Assembly: GCA_001766655.1 (NCBI GenBank)
Contig: MJCC01000013.1
Span: 513,413 to 577,412, forward strand
Length of the DNA: 64,000 nt
DNA from: Phytomonas francai
Taxonomy: Eukaryota; Euglenozoa; Kinetoplastea; Trypanosomatida; Trypanosomatidae
Direction of reading: 5' to 3'
Positions 49,459 to 60,811 of the stretch are shown here, piece after piece. How positions within the stretch are numbered: position 1 is the first letter of the stretch; every line of letters starts with the position of its first letter. The position numbers were made by a program, and so were the translations under genes. The notes beneath the pieces were generated by a model. That model did no database searches and had not been told where the DNA came from. It saw nothing but the letters and a program-made list of their open reading frames with translations.

Positions 49459-50133
49459 ATGCGAAGACTCTTCCTAACTACCCCTTTGATGAAAGCTACC
49501 CATTTAGTAGCCCGTGGCATTGCCACCAACGGACGAATCACCAACGAGGACCGAAGGTGGTGGCTTATTCACCTTGAGTGTGCTCCTGACATTACGCCAG
49601 GAACCTTTGTGTCGTGGTTAGATTGCTGCGGCACGCACACAACCAAAAAGCTTATCGAGCGCAACATCTGGACGATTGAGCAAGTAGCTGACCTTGATTC
49701 CGACGAGGTCGATGAGCTAAAGTACAAAGAGGGATGCCTGAAGATTGATATTACATGGGAGCACGCACGCACCATAATTACCCCACTTCGCCAACGAGCG
49801 CAGGGCAGCGGAGTTGAATCCGAGCTCCAGAATCGCATCTTAGAGTTACGCAAGAAGCGAGAGCTAGAGCGCAAACGCGAGGAGATTCTTCAGGAGCGAT
49901 CTGCCATCAGTGACAAGCGAGGTGAGATGCTGCAGAAGCTGCGCGAGGCGATTGCGTCTAAAAAGGCTGAGCTTCGGAAAAAGATGGAGGGTCAGCAGGC
50001 ATCCGCACAGGCTGCTGTTTCCGATGATATTAGCTCCAGCATGGGGGTGGAAACTCTTCAGGACGACTCGGTAGGTGCTGTAGTAGATCGAATGAGTACT
50101 GCCATCAGCGGCGACAGTCGTGACGACCAATAA
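49459..50133 (+). CDS. probable mitochondrial protein, unknown
   Basis: 224 residues. The N-terminus (MRRLFLTTPLMKATHLVARGIATNGR) is basic and acid-free, a good mitochondrial presequence. Residues 28-115 form a compact domain with many Trp (RRWWLIHLE, WLDCC, IWTIE, ITWEHA); 120-180 is a coiled coil of Lys/Arg/Glu; the tail is Ser/Asp-rich. No known family. The compact domain looks helical and could bind RNA or protein in the mitoribosome assembly machinery, but that is guesswork. Confidence 0.6.
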   Translation: MRRLFLTTPLMKATHLVARGIATNGRITNEDRRWWLIHLECAPDITPGTFVSWLDCCGTHTTKKLIERNIWTIEQVADLDSDEVDELKYKEGCLKIDITWEHARTIITPLRQRAQGSGVESELQNRILELRKKRELERKREEILQERSAISDKRGEMLQKLREAIASKKAELRKKMEGQQASAQAAVSDDISSSMGVETLQDDSVGAVVDRMSTAISGDSRDDQ

Positions 50134-51249
50134 AGGCTTGATGTGCTTGTTAGCCGATGCTTAGCCCGAAAAGTATGTGCCTTGTAAGCTATCTCTATTC
50201 GCGAAAAGTTTAGATGAGAGAAACATCGTTAGTGTGTAGAAAAAGAGGCCACAAACCATTCTATCACTAATCCCCATTCTTGCCACTCTCGTTTGCTTCT
50301 CGCATTCGCTATGTGAGGGAAAGGCTTCCACAAATCGTGTGGTTAGATTTTTTGTTTTTCGCAAAACGTCTCCATAGCAAACCACAATGGGATTCCGTGT
50401 TATGCTGTTAAGACTTGGTAGTGACACCCCAAGATCAGGACAAAGGCTTCGAGATCCAGCTTTTTTGAAACTTCCTATCGCGCAAGACGACATCAAATTT
50501 CAGCACCTATGCGCTGCCATATGCCGCCTGTGCGCTAAAAAATGCATGTGAGTTTTCGTCTTACAGGTCATTTTCTTGAGAACCTGCGAGTAGCCTCCTA
50601 AAGCTTCGGCGTGCGTCGAGATTTGTACGCCATTGAGAGCCTTCAAATTTCTGAGTGTCGCAAACCTTTTCTGTGCAGGATGAGGTATGGGGATATGGGA
50701 GAGGGACCGTGTGAAATACCAATAGTATTTGGAAAGAGCTCTTGATGAGTTACTAATTCACGGTGTCCACAATCATATCAACCTCTCCTTGGATATCAAC
50801 TGGTTCACTCGAGTGGTGCTATGAGCGACATTTGAAGTCAACGTTTCAGCAGGCTTGCGCTCCATATTGAACGCTCTTTTGTGAGATATGAACAAAAATA
50901 ATAACACCAAGGTTGTGTCTTTTCCTATTTTCGGAATGGTGTTCCAGCATCGGAGTGTGTGTGTGTGTGTGTGTAAAAGGTTGTTGTCTGGAGATCTGTT
51001 GCTCACGTTGGAGGTGATAAAAATGTAAGCGTGTTATCTTTGCGATTGATGGAACGGTCAGGCCGATCGGAGTTCTGGTTGGTATGTTAAGGCCAGTGAC
51101 GGAAGTGCTTTTGTTCAAATTGAATGCGGTTGTAAATAGCTGCCACACAAAAGACACGAGAATAAGGCAGTTTGAAAGCACCAGTAAGGCAAATCAAGCA
51201 GTATCAAGGAGGAACATTTAAACCATAAAAAAAAATATGACACAGTTGT
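50134..51249. other. long intergenic region with GT tract
   Basis: 1.1 kb with a GT dinucleotide tract (50958-50975) and no supported gene. It probably belongs to a long 3' UTR and the trans-splice region of the CD2BP2-like gene. Confidence 0.6.
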
Positions 51250-51340
51250 TTCCATTGACCTGCCTACTATTATCTTTCATCTCCTTTATATTTTTGATCA
51301 TTTTTTTAATTGTTGCTACCCTTTCATCAATCAACTACAG
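51250..51340 (+). promoter_or_regulatory. probable trans-splice acceptor of the GYF-domain gene
   Basis: Pyrimidine-rich stretch ending in CTACAG at 51335-51340, only 6 bases before the start codon at 51347, so the mature 5' UTR would be spliced leader plus six bases. Confidence 0.45.
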
Positions 51341-51346
51341 AGCAAA

Positions 51347-51958
51347 ATGGAAAGGACAAAACGTCCTCGTACCGCAGCGATGTCGGGGTCGGATTCTGAT
51401 GCGCCGAACGAAAGGGTAGGCAGTTCCCTTCATAGTATTTCCGAGAGTGAGGGGGGCGAGGAATTGCCGGTGTCCGATTTTAGCGACAATTCTTCGGTAC
51501 CTGCGTCGTCATCAAGCACAGAAGAGATCAACTTTGGTGAGGATCCCAAGAGAGAGGCTCTGCTGCCAATGTTAGAGAAGGTTTTGCAGAGGATGGAGCC
51601 GGGAGAAACCTTTAGTCATTGCCTTCAGCGTCTTTCACTGAGCGACATGGAGGAGTTCAACCACCTTAGTGAGCTACACACTAAAGTCCTTCAACATCAT
51701 GAGCTGTTGTTAATGAGGTTAAAGCGGGAAGCAATTTTACTAAAGGCTCTCGAAGAGACTGCCCGTACGCAGACTCGACTGCAGCCTCTATGGTTTTTAA
51801 GATGGGCAGGAACTGCGGACATCGTGAGAGGTCCCTTCCCGGAAGAAAAAATGCGAGAATGGGCGTCTAAAGGCTATTTTGATCGAAAGAAGGCGGAGGT
51901 ACTTAGCGGTACTGTTCTTCGAGCACAGTGGAAAGGAGCTGCGGATGCGTTTAAGTAA
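51347..51958 (+). CDS. CD2BP2: GYF-domain protein, CD2BP2/U5-52K-like
   Basis: 203 residues. The first 60 are Ser/Asp/Glu-rich; the middle is helical (LLPMLEKVLQRMEPGETFSHCLQRL, as in CD2BP2/Lin1). The GYF domain lies at about 146-190: PLWFLRWAG, IVRGPFPEEKMREWASKGYF, the core GPF and GYF elements. CD2BP2 (yeast Lin1) is a component of U5 snRNP and binds proline-rich partners through the GYF domain. Assignment rests on the order helix region plus C-terminal GYF. Confidence 0.85.
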   Translation: MERTKRPRTAAMSGSDSDAPNERVGSSLHSISESEGGEELPVSDFSDNSSVPASSSSTEEINFGEDPKREALLPMLEKVLQRMEPGETFSHCLQRLSLSDMEEFNHLSELHTKVLQHHELLLMRLKREAILLKALEETARTQTRLQPLWFLRWAGTADIVRGPFPEEKMREWASKGYFDRKKAEVLSGTVLRAQWKGAADAFK

Positions 51959-52317
51959 TTTTTTCGGCTTCGTGGCATGCGCTTAATTTTCATGCTAGCA
52001 GAGCTAGCTGCAGTCAGCCGTAGTGCAGTCTTGATTACACGCCAGACAGTGCCTACTCCCTTTAGGGTGGGGGGAGCTTTTCTTCTAGACATTTTCCTAA
52101 TATTCTGTCGGTTGGATGCTCGTGTATAGTCCGCATTTTGCCCTTTCATTTTGTTCTCCTTTCTAGTCTGAATTAAAAAAAAAAAGAAACAAACATAATT
52201 GCATATTTTTTCATTAGAAGCAGCACTTTTTGTACCCCCTAAAGGACGTGTTAGCACAGCAAAAACTAGCATATTTTAATTATAAAAAGACTTACGTATA
52301 TATATACTGAGGATCCA
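51959..52317. other. intergenic, no gene seen
   Basis: 359 bases, AT-rich; nothing recognised. Confidence 0.6.
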
Positions 52318-54369
52318 ATGCCATTGCAAAGCGGGAATGCACAGCAGAAGGCTAACCTAAACACGGTTTTCCGAAAATTTCATATTTCCCACCTTTCTCA
52401 ATCGTTTTGTAGAGCCATGACTCCGAGGGGGTTTTCAGAGCTGCAGCCGGACAAACTGGGGGCCTATGGTATTCAAAATGAGACGGATGCCGTTCGATTG
52501 CGAGATGCCGTTGAATATGTGAAGGGCATTTTGAATTCACCGTCCCTCTCCTCAGTTAGCGAGGTGTTGGACGGTTCCGAGGAATGCGAGGCAACGGAGG
52601 GCAAGGAGAACGTACATGAGCGGGGCCGTCGGTACACCGCCCGAGGCACGACCGTACTTACTAGAACACCAGACAACCGTGAGGTTAAACGGAAAAGCCG
52701 CATCGTGGTGGCCATCCGAAAGCGACCGCTCAACGCCGGTGAGGAGGCCAGTGGGTTTGAAGATGTCATGGAATCGAATAACATGAACGAGATTATACTG
52801 AAAGAATCCAAAGTGAAGGTTGACCTGCGCAAGTACACCCACATTCATCGTTTTTACTTTGATGAGGTCTTCAATGAAGCGTGTACAAACGAGAATGTGT
52901 ACCAGCGGACTGCTCGCGCTCTTATTGACACAGTTGTGGATGGCGGTTTGGCTACCTGTTTCGCTTACGGCCAAACGGGGAGCGGTAAAACCCACACGAT
53001 GCTTGGCAAGGATGGGGAGCCGGGATTGTATGCTTTGGCAGCGCACGATCTCTATGAGCGTCTCGGTTCAAAGGGCGACCTTGTTGTGTCGTTCTACGAG
53101 ATTTACGGGGGAAGGCTGTACGATCTGCTCAACCGACGTCGGCTGTTGCGGTGCCTCGAGGATGACAAGGGGAAGGTGAACGTTCGCGATCTGACGGAGC
53201 ACATATCGGAGAGCGTGGATGATTTGATGCGCATTATAGAGCAGGGAAGCCGTATTAGAAGCTCGGGCTGCACCGGCGCCAACGATACTAGCTCCCGATC
53301 GCATGCGATACTCGAACTAAAACTGAGGGTCCATGATGTCAATGGTCCCAAGTGTTCCGGTGGAAAGTTCACGTTTATTGATCTTGCCGGGAGCGAGCGT
53401 GGTGCTGACACTGTCGACTGTGCGCGGCAAATCCGTATGGAAGGTGCTGAAATCAACAAGAGCCTTCTAGCCTTGAAGGAATGCATTCGATTTTTAGATC
53501 AAAACAAGAAGCACGTGCCCTTCCGCGGTTCGAAGTTAACCGAAGTCTTGCGTGATTCGTTTGTCGGCAACTGCAGGACCGTTATGATTGGCACCGTTTC
53601 ACCCGCGAACAGCAACTGTGAGCACACTTTGAATACGCTACGCTATGCCGACCGTGTGAAGGAGCTGAAGAGAAGCGCATCGAGCAAACCAACATTAGAG
53701 GAGAACGAACAGAAGCAGATTGGCTACATGGATAAGCCTCCCTCTCTAAAGACTAATCGGCCCACTAACGCAATTTCAGGGGCGGATAACCGGCCTTCAT
53801 CCGCCGTGACTCTCCCGATCGGCCGCGGGAGTGTCCTGTGCAACCGCGCCCCCACTGTGCTCAATGCGATAACGTCTGAAGGAGCGCCGATGCCGAAGAG
53901 CGGACGCCGCAGCTGCCAACTTTTCCGGCCGTTAGCACCAGCGCCAGCACCACCACCACCACTACCAGCGTCCGGCTCCGCCTTGCATGCATCGATTAAG
54001 CGGTGCCGCGAGGAGGCAGGGTCGCTCCCGCTGTTTTCACCGAGCGAAGCTGGCTTCAAGCTCGGGGGAACCCGCCAAGAGTGTGATACCGAGGGCGGGG
54101 GGGACAGCAACGAATTGGCTTCCGGCAACACCTTCCCGGTGCCAGCGCACGACGCGCTACGGCAGAGCACTATTGACGCCTACAAGCACTACCTAGATGT
54201 GGACATGTATTGCATCCGCGAGGAGCACCAAATCAAGTTCAATGTTGAGCAGGAGCGTGTGGGCGAGGAAGAATTCATCAAGAAGGCGCGTGAACTGGTT
54301 GACAAAAAGTGTGAAGCCATGAACAGCTTCCTTTCCTGCCTCGAGACACTCGAGAAGGCATCCATGTAA
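52318..54369 (+). CDS. KIF13: kinesin-13 family microtubule depolymerase
   Basis: 683 residues. Residues 17-70 look like a SAM-type helical domain. The motor starts near 125 (KSRIVVAIRKRPL) and has the P-loop GQTGSGKT near 218, switch I NDTSSRSHA, switch II DLAGSERG and ends near 455. VKVDLRKYTHIHRF with ESKVKVDL before the P-loop is the kinesin-13 (KVD finger) pattern. The neck after the motor is followed by low-complexity Pro/Ser sequence and a short coiled coil at the end. Kinesin-13 shortens microtubules in the spindle or the flagellum. Confidence 0.93.
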   Translation: MPLQSGNAQQKANLNTVFRKFHISHLSQSFCRAMTPRGFSELQPDKLGAYGIQNETDAVRLRDAVEYVKGILNSPSLSSVSEVLDGSEECEATEGKENVHERGRRYTARGTTVLTRTPDNREVKRKSRIVVAIRKRPLNAGEEASGFEDVMESNNMNEIILKESKVKVDLRKYTHIHRFYFDEVFNEACTNENVYQRTARALIDTVVDGGLATCFAYGQTGSGKTHTMLGKDGEPGLYALAAHDLYERLGSKGDLVVSFYEIYGGRLYDLLNRRRLLRCLEDDKGKVNVRDLTEHISESVDDLMRIIEQGSRIRSSGCTGANDTSSRSHAILELKLRVHDVNGPKCSGGKFTFIDLAGSERGADTVDCARQIRMEGAEINKSLLALKECIRFLDQNKKHVPFRGSKLTEVLRDSFVGNCRTVMIGTVSPANSNCEHTLNTLRYADRVKELKRSASSKPTLEENEQKQIGYMDKPPSLKTNRPTNAISGADNRPSSAVTLPIGRGSVLCNRAPTVLNAITSEGAPMPKSGRRSCQLFRPLAPAPAPPPPLPASGSALHASIKRCREEAGSLPLFSPSEAGFKLGGTRQECDTEGGGDSNELASGNTFPVPAHDALRQSTIDAYKHYLDVDMYCIREEHQIKFNVEQERVGEEEFIKKARELVDKKCEAMNSFLSCLETLEKASM

Positions 54370-54872
54370 CACTTCAGGCTGCATTGGTAATAGATTTTTT
54401 TTCATGTTGCTTCTCTTCTCCTTTTTTTTTATGCGTGTGTAGTCATCGAAAATAGGGAGAAGAAGAAGCTCACATTTGTATTTGTTTTTGCCCATTTCCT
54501 ATGTTAAGCATGTGACTAGAAACTACCTAGAGGGTTTATCTGGAGTTAGACAATTTAATTAGCTTTTTTTATATTTCCTTTTATTTAGTGTTTCATTTCA
54601 CCTAGATTTTTATTCAGATTGATTTCTCATTTTTGATCTTCAGAGGGCATGACTTTCAATTTAAAAAAAACATTATGGTCCACTATTACAATGTCATGTT
54701 GCAAGGCGAATAAATGCTTTGTTTAATTCCATCATTTTTTTTTTAAATAATAATTATCAAAATATTAATGACCATGCTTTTATGAAGCAAATAACTATTG
54801 AGATCTTTTTCCAGAATCAGGACCGAGGAGTTGAAAAAGAAGCAGTTCAGCCAAAAGTGTTGTAGGGCATGA
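54370..54872. other. intergenic, no gene seen
   Basis: 503 bases, AT-rich with T-runs; no gene. Confidence 0.6.
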
Positions 54873-56537
54873 ATGCTTCGGCTTTCGGTTTCGTTTTTAA
54901 ATTTTGGAGGGGTAAGCGGTAGTCCCGTCACTCAGCTTCACGCCTCTATGGAGGCTGTGATACAACCATCCATTTTGAGTGCTGATGTAGACCAAAAGGC
55001 CTTAGAAGCGAAGCTTCAGAGCTACCTCGGGCAGGAAATGAACTCTAATTACGGTGATGGTATAACAGAATACGTGCCGCCGCTGCCAAGAAAATGGGTC
55101 AAAGCCCCGAAATCAATGCTCTCTACGAGTCAAACACAAAGAGATTGGTTCCGCATTATGTCTTTCAATATGATGGTGGACCGCTATAACAATACCTCAA
55201 AGAACGAAACGACACCGGTTGAGAATGTACAAGTACGAGTGCCTAGTTTTGCGCGTACTATAAGCAACGACACAGCCCTCAACGGTGCACCATCAGACGA
55301 CTGCGATGAGTTTTTCGATTTCGACCCCCGCATCGATACAGAGCTGCCGCCATTTCTTTCATCTGAGTTTCGTAGAGCGCATCTAATCAACACCATTAGA
55401 CATTACGATCCGGATGTGGTGTGCCTGAATGAAGTTAATCGCACTTTTTTTAACGGCGACCTATGGCGTTACGTTCGCTACCTGGGATACGGGACGTTAT
55501 ATCAATCCAGTCGTGCAGCGCGGGTACGTGTGCTTCGAAAAGGCGAAGACCCCATCGCGCCCCGTAACGTGGGTAAAATTCCAGAGGAGGAAGACATCGG
55601 CAACGTCGTGCTCTTCCACAAGGGTCGCTTCACACCGCTCCTTATGCCAGGTCGGGACCTCCCCGGGAACTTCCATTTTGGCCATTTTGTATCCATGCGC
55701 GACAAGATCACAAACTTAAATCTGAATGTGGGATGCATACAACTTACAGCGGGGGATTCAGAGGAAGCACGCGTTCTGAGGTTACACGAGGCTCGGCAGA
55801 TCCTCATGATCTTGGATGGTATGCGTTCCCGTACTGCCGACTGTGCGCACACGACGACCGTCCTGTGCGGCGACCTGAACAATGCGGACGACGAAGAGCC
55901 GTGTGTGCAGGCAATTCGAGAGCACTTCTTTTCAACTTACGACGCCCTCGGGGGACCAAGATGGACGGCGTGGTACTATCGAAAAGCATCGGATGAGATA
56001 AAAGACAGCTCCACCTCTTCTTCTGCTTTAGAGTCGGGATACCGCAAGTATTATGTCAAAAACCTTGCAGAAATGCGTCGAACGGACGCTCAGTGTACAA
56101 CTGAAGAAGAGATGAGACGCCACATAAGGCCGGGTGCGGGGTCGAGGAATCATGGTAAATTCTCCAATGTGAGCTCTGTAGCAAGAGTCATCGCTAAAAA
56201 CGCAGAATCGTTGGTTCAAGAGAGGACAGCGATGCTACCGACTGGGTCAGACGACGAAGCAAAGGAACAACAAGCAGGGAGCAGCCAGAACGCTTCCTCA
56301 GAAAGGGCAGATATGCTTACCCTTTCCCCGACAGATATGAAACGCCGTGGTATTGTTTACAGGACACAGGACTTTGTCTTCTACGAGCCCCAGACCTTAG
56401 CGCTTCATCAGGCACTCGATATTCCAGAGGATGAGGAGATCAACCCCAAACAGCTCTTTCCCAACACCAAGTTGCCTTCTCATCACCTGCCCTTGTTTGT
56501 GGATGTCTCGTTTAACGATGTTTTTCCCGAACTTTGA
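54873..56537 (+). CDS. endonuclease/exonuclease/phosphatase (EEP) family protein
   Basis: 554 residues. EEP motifs: IMSFNMMVDRYN near 94, VVCLNEVN near 184 (metal-binding Glu), VLCGDLNNADDEE near 330 and LPSHHLPLFVDVSF near 535. This matches CCR4/nocturnin/Angel-type nucleases. A long insert lies at about 375-470, Ser/Ala/Glu-rich. An internal Met at residue 26 may be used. Probable activity is 3'-5' RNA decay or deadenylation; the substrate cannot be told from sequence. All catalytic residues that I could check are present. Confidence 0.82.
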   Translation: MLRLSVSFLNFGGVSGSPVTQLHASMEAVIQPSILSADVDQKALEAKLQSYLGQEMNSNYGDGITEYVPPLPRKWVKAPKSMLSTSQTQRDWFRIMSFNMMVDRYNNTSKNETTPVENVQVRVPSFARTISNDTALNGAPSDDCDEFFDFDPRIDTELPPFLSSEFRRAHLINTIRHYDPDVVCLNEVNRTFFNGDLWRYVRYLGYGTLYQSSRAARVRVLRKGEDPIAPRNVGKIPEEEDIGNVVLFHKGRFTPLLMPGRDLPGNFHFGHFVSMRDKITNLNLNVGCIQLTAGDSEEARVLRLHEARQILMILDGMRSRTADCAHTTTVLCGDLNNADDEEPCVQAIREHFFSTYDALGGPRWTAWYYRKASDEIKDSSTSSSALESGYRKYYVKNLAEMRRTDAQCTTEEEMRRHIRPGAGSRNHGKFSNVSSVARVIAKNAESLVQERTAMLPTGSDDEAKEQQAGSSQNASSERADMLTLSPTDMKRRGIVYRTQDFVFYEPQTLALHQALDIPEDEEINPKQLFPNTKLPSHHLPLFVDVSFNDVFPEL

Positions 56538-57584
56538 GAAATTTGGGCTACACCGGTAGCTTCAAAGAGAGGTTCCGGGTCGCAGCTGACGGGAACCCTT
56601 TTTCATCATTTGTGGAAAAGCGCTGAAAATGTATTAACCAAACAATGTATGATCTTGCGCCATTCCCCATTATCCTCTTTTATGATAGTCTCTCTTTCTC
56701 TCTATTTCTTTGTCCTTATCTATTTTTTTTTTTTTTTTTGGTGAAGAAATCATTTGCAGGGAGTTTCTATCCTCTAGTTCCTTTCACTGCAATATATATT
56801 CACACATATTATAGCATTGACCAGGGATATTTGCGAAGTTTTATGGCGAAGCGTGCAGATAAAACACCTTTTCTGCTTTCTAATACTAGTGGAAGGGCAC
56901 TTGAGGAAACCATCTAGTAATTAGCCTTTTAAAAACCCTAAGCCGCAATTCTGCATCATACCATCTCCTCCCACCCTCCACAAATGTGGCTTCCCTTATG
57001 TGCATATATGATAATAAACTTATTTGCACTGAGAGAGGATCGGAAAACGTCAAGAATATATTAGGACGCCACATCACTTCCAGATAAAGTTTATACAAGG
57101 GGCTGCGTCTTAAGGTGCATGGAAGGCTTTCCGCACCGTGTTGCCTATTCAATGTTTTTTTTCCGAGAATAACTGCAACCGATGAGAAAGGCGCCCCTCG
57201 TTTCACGTTGTCAGCGCCCACATTTTCATATATTCCTTTTTTTTTTATTATACACTTAATCTTTCTTAACGAATTCCAAAAAGGAATACAGCTTGTGTCT
57301 ATCTCATCAGCGCTTCTTTATAAGCGTTGTGCAAAATCCAAAATTAAACAGTGTTTGAGACCAAGAGGCTTTGTAAAATTGAGACCTGCTATGGATGTGA
57401 ACTTGATTTTTATTTGTTTCAACGATACATCACAATCATTACCTGTTCCCTATTTTCTTCTCTTTAAACTGCTGATTATTGTTTAGACACAGACATCGCA
57501 TTACATTTGTTTTATTCAGGATTATAAAGAGATTTGCTATCAAAAAGTTCTCTAAATAGCGAACCCGACACCATAACATTACTG
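56538..57584. other. long intergenic region, no gene seen
   Basis: 1.05 kb with T-runs (56723-56738, 57237-57246). Short ORFs are low in coding quality. Confidence 0.6.
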
Positions 57585-59138
57585 ATGGCGCGTCTAGAAA
57601 AGGAGTTGCAAGGCCGTATTGGTAAGTCTCGTCTCAAGCGGTTGCTTCTCGTTGTGTCCCTCGGCATGCTTTGCATACTCCTTTGGCTCTTTTACCCTCG
57701 CGTCTCGAACCAGGAGGCCCCCATTCTGCGCTCGGTGCTCCCCCTTGGTGGCGTACCAGATATGTATATTCGCCCTTCACGGCCTCGTGTGGTTATGTTC
57801 GTCATGAGTGATAAAATTGATGACGCCCTTTGCTATTCCGTGGGTTCAGCCTACCTGAGCGGACTTCCCGTGGTGGTAGCCGGCTATGATATGCCCTTTG
57901 CTGGCTATCTCTCAAAGCTCGACTTTATCGATAGGGCCATTGTGAATGCCGACTTAAGCGAAGAGGATATAGTCATTGTACTCGATTCCGACACGGTTTT
58001 CACAGGAGTGGACATCAATCCATATCTTGATCGTTTCATCGCGCAATCCGCCGCGACGCCGGATAAGCTGGACGCGCTGGCTGTGAGGCAGGGCCGTGCG
58101 ATGGCGCCGGTCATAGTGAGCACCGAGGGTGGCTGTTTTGCACCGAACGTATTCGATCAGATCGAGGATTGTATGCCTGGTTACAAAGCCATCGCTGAAA
58201 AGGTACGAAGCTATATCGCTACACATCCGAAGCTTGAACTTGCCTTCCCTTTTGACAAATCGCCACAAGGCCAGTCAAACGCGGGTGTCGTGATTGCCCG
58301 TACGTGGGCGTACAGGGAGTTCATACAGAAGGCTATCAATTTAACCGTCACGCAAAAACCACCATCGAAGAGCAGAAATAGGTGGGACTGCGATCAGTCC
58401 ATCTATACCGCACTCTACCTGGATCATATAGCGTGGGAGGTGGATCAGGACGTTTTCTCACTTCCAAGAAAAGAGATGCAGGCGGCGCGGTCTCCCTACG
58501 GTGTGCGTGCAGGATTCATCGATTTAGATCGCTCGAATGCGTTGTCGCTTTCTACTCTAGTGTTTGTTCTACGTCAATTTGAGTTGCACGATGAGCACTG
58601 GGCGAAGTACCTATCGGCAGATACATCCGAACACCCACATTCACACAACATAACGAATTTTGAAAGTATGCATTTGTTTGTGCGTGGTCTTTACAAGCGA
58701 GCGTACGCCGCAAATGGTGAGGGAATTTACACAAAACTGACAGTACCCAGATGGGTTGGCGGGGCAAGGGTTCACAGGAAGACTCACATCAACCTCACAC
58801 CGCCACTATGGACACCCAAACTACGGCCTATCGACACAGTTAACAATATTACCCGTCATACATTCCCCGTGATCTTGCACACACAAGGTCGGGTTCCAGG
58901 CTATACGAAGGTAATGCATATGGAAGAAGTTTCTGTGGGCGCGGGGTGGTTCGCACCGATAGTGCACAACTCAAAGGCAAGAAAACAGGCCATGGAGTAT
59001 CTGAAAACTGTGCCATTATTTCTGGGATCGCATAGCTACATCATTCGAGATTCCTATCACGCCCACTGCGGATTTCCATTTGAGAGAGTTATCGAAAAGA
59101 CGAATGAAATTCAGCACTCTTTTGTTCCCACCGCATAG
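57585..59138 (+). CDS. PLOD-like glycosyltransferase, type II membrane protein
   Basis: 517 residues from the ATG at 57585 (an earlier in-frame TTG is not a start). Membrane anchor near 20-38 (LLLVVSLGMLCILLWLF) after a basic cytoplasmic tail, typical of Golgi enzymes. The catalytic domain starts near 65; LDSDTVF at 132-138 carries the DxD metal site, and QSNAGVVIARTW near 229 corresponds to the LNSGxxIG element of the PLOD/collagen glycosyltransferase type. A DQSIYTALYL element near 268 follows. In trypanosomatids such enzymes modify surface or flagellar glycoconjugates. Sugar donor unknown. Confidence 0.8.
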   Translation: MARLEKELQGRIGKSRLKRLLLVVSLGMLCILLWLFYPRVSNQEAPILRSVLPLGGVPDMYIRPSRPRVVMFVMSDKIDDALCYSVGSAYLSGLPVVVAGYDMPFAGYLSKLDFIDRAIVNADLSEEDIVIVLDSDTVFTGVDINPYLDRFIAQSAATPDKLDALAVRQGRAMAPVIVSTEGGCFAPNVFDQIEDCMPGYKAIAEKVRSYIATHPKLELAFPFDKSPQGQSNAGVVIARTWAYREFIQKAINLTVTQKPPSKSRNRWDCDQSIYTALYLDHIAWEVDQDVFSLPRKEMQAARSPYGVRAGFIDLDRSNALSLSTLVFVLRQFELHDEHWAKYLSADTSEHPHSHNITNFESMHLFVRGLYKRAYAANGEGIYTKLTVPRWVGGARVHRKTHINLTPPLWTPKLRPIDTVNNITRHTFPVILHTQGRVPGYTKVMHMEEVSVGAGWFAPIVHNSKARKQAMEYLKTVPLFLGSHSYIIRDSYHAHCGFPFERVIEKTNEIQHSFVPTA

Positions 59139-60811
59139 GCGGCTAAGACGTCTCTCATGTGCAATCTAGTCCTTAGTATCCTTCCCCTCGGAAATAATAT
59201 GCCGAGGCGTTTCATAGAGTACGTAATCACTTTTTTTTCGGGTCTCGCGAACGGGTAGTATGCATGACTCAGTTAGGCTCCAGGACGCCTTTCCCCCTGC
59301 TTATAGAAATAAAATTCTATACTAGTGCAACTGCAATAGCTGCCCTTTTAATTTTGCGTCTCATATACATTATTCTTCTCTACGTACGCTAGTATTTGAA
59401 GAGGTGCTTTGTCTGTGTTGTAGTTCTAATAGCAAGATGTTTCAGATTTTAAATTTAGTGTATGCATTAACAGAAGCAATCGAATGGGAAACTTGAAACA
59501 TTATAAATTTGAATCTTCGTTGAACTTTGTATAGGGTAACATTTTTTTTTTTATGGAGTCGTTAATTCTGCCTTCAAATTATTTTCCATTTCCGTTCGTT
59601 TATTTTATATATTGTGTTAAGTCTAACTTTCAGGATTAGATATACTAATCTTGAAGTTGTTTCATTAATAAGAACCTGTGCAAAGTATACATTCTCAGGT
59701 TCTTATACTTTAGACATAATGTAATGTGGTACTCAGCATAAGCTGGTGAAAGTTGCTTAGTCATATGATGACAGCGTAACGGTATGCTGCATCTAAGTTT
59801 TTTAAATTTTAATCCTATAATAAATGCCCGGTTTATTTTTGGAAATAGAAAGTGTTTGAGAAAGCTTATTTCAAATTTAATTATTTTTTTTCCAAAAGAA
59901 AGTCTCATAGAGCGCTTTCAGTAATTTTTAAAATCACACCTGTACGCTGCTTGGCCGTAATTTAGAAAGAGCTTGTTAAGAAATTCGGAAAACTCTTAAA
60001 ATGAAGCATTTCTAAAGGCTACTTTTGCTTTAACCATAATAGGCTTCCTTTATATACTCCCTTTTTCCCTTCTGGTCAAAAATATGCCCAACAATTTTGT
60101 TCGGATAAGGACAACACGGATAATTACAGCATTATCCTCTTCGCTATGCTCTTCCCAGTATTCAAAGCGTTTTCACTTCTTTAATTTGCTGTTTTTAAGT
60201 GGAGGCACAAGATACCATTTCTATAGAATTTAGAAACAGTTTCCGTTAAATGAGATACGTAAACTTCGTCCGCTTTTGAGCCTCTGCGACGCGGCGAAGT
60301 TAGTATGCCACGTAATGACACTGGCATCGCACTAGGCCACCTGCTTGCGTTCCCTGTTTCTGAATCCCTCACACAGTACCGTGAGCCCCGTTAGGCGTGA
60401 TTCCCTGCTCTTTTTGCAAGCGGAGGGACATGCAGAGGGCATGTGCCGTCTAACACCGTCCGTGAGCAGCCTGCAGCAAGGGAAGGACGTGAGGGGGAGG
60501 CGTCAGAAAGGAGGTGGGGATGGGATGCAGGGTATGAAGCGGGAGACCGGAACTAGAACGGGTTCTGGTTAAAACGCCTGTTCTAGAAATCAAGGTGAAG
60601 TTATGGCACACTGGAACGGTGATGATAGCCCTTTTTCGTGGTGCGAGGCACCTTTTAAAGAAAATAGCCTTTTAATGGATCCAAAAGGTCTCTTCCATTT
60701 TCTTGTGCATTTTATAATTAACAGGTTGAGAAGAAAGGGAAATTTCAGACATTTCGCAAATAGTTTCTGTTTCTTTTTCAACGATCCGTACATCTACACA
60801 CTTTTCTTTTA
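59139..60811. other. long AT-rich intergenic region, small inverted repeats near the end
   Basis: 1.7 kb, mostly AT-rich with no gene. A GC-richer patch (60420-60560) ends in an imperfect inverted repeat, AACTAGAAC against GTTCTGGTT around 60549-60570. The spacing is unusually long for this cluster and it precedes the orphan ORF. Confidence 0.6.

Noticed and set aside
50161..50496. 111-residue minus-strand ORF in the plus cluster
   Set aside because: Opposite to the direction of all neighbours, no motif, low coding quality.
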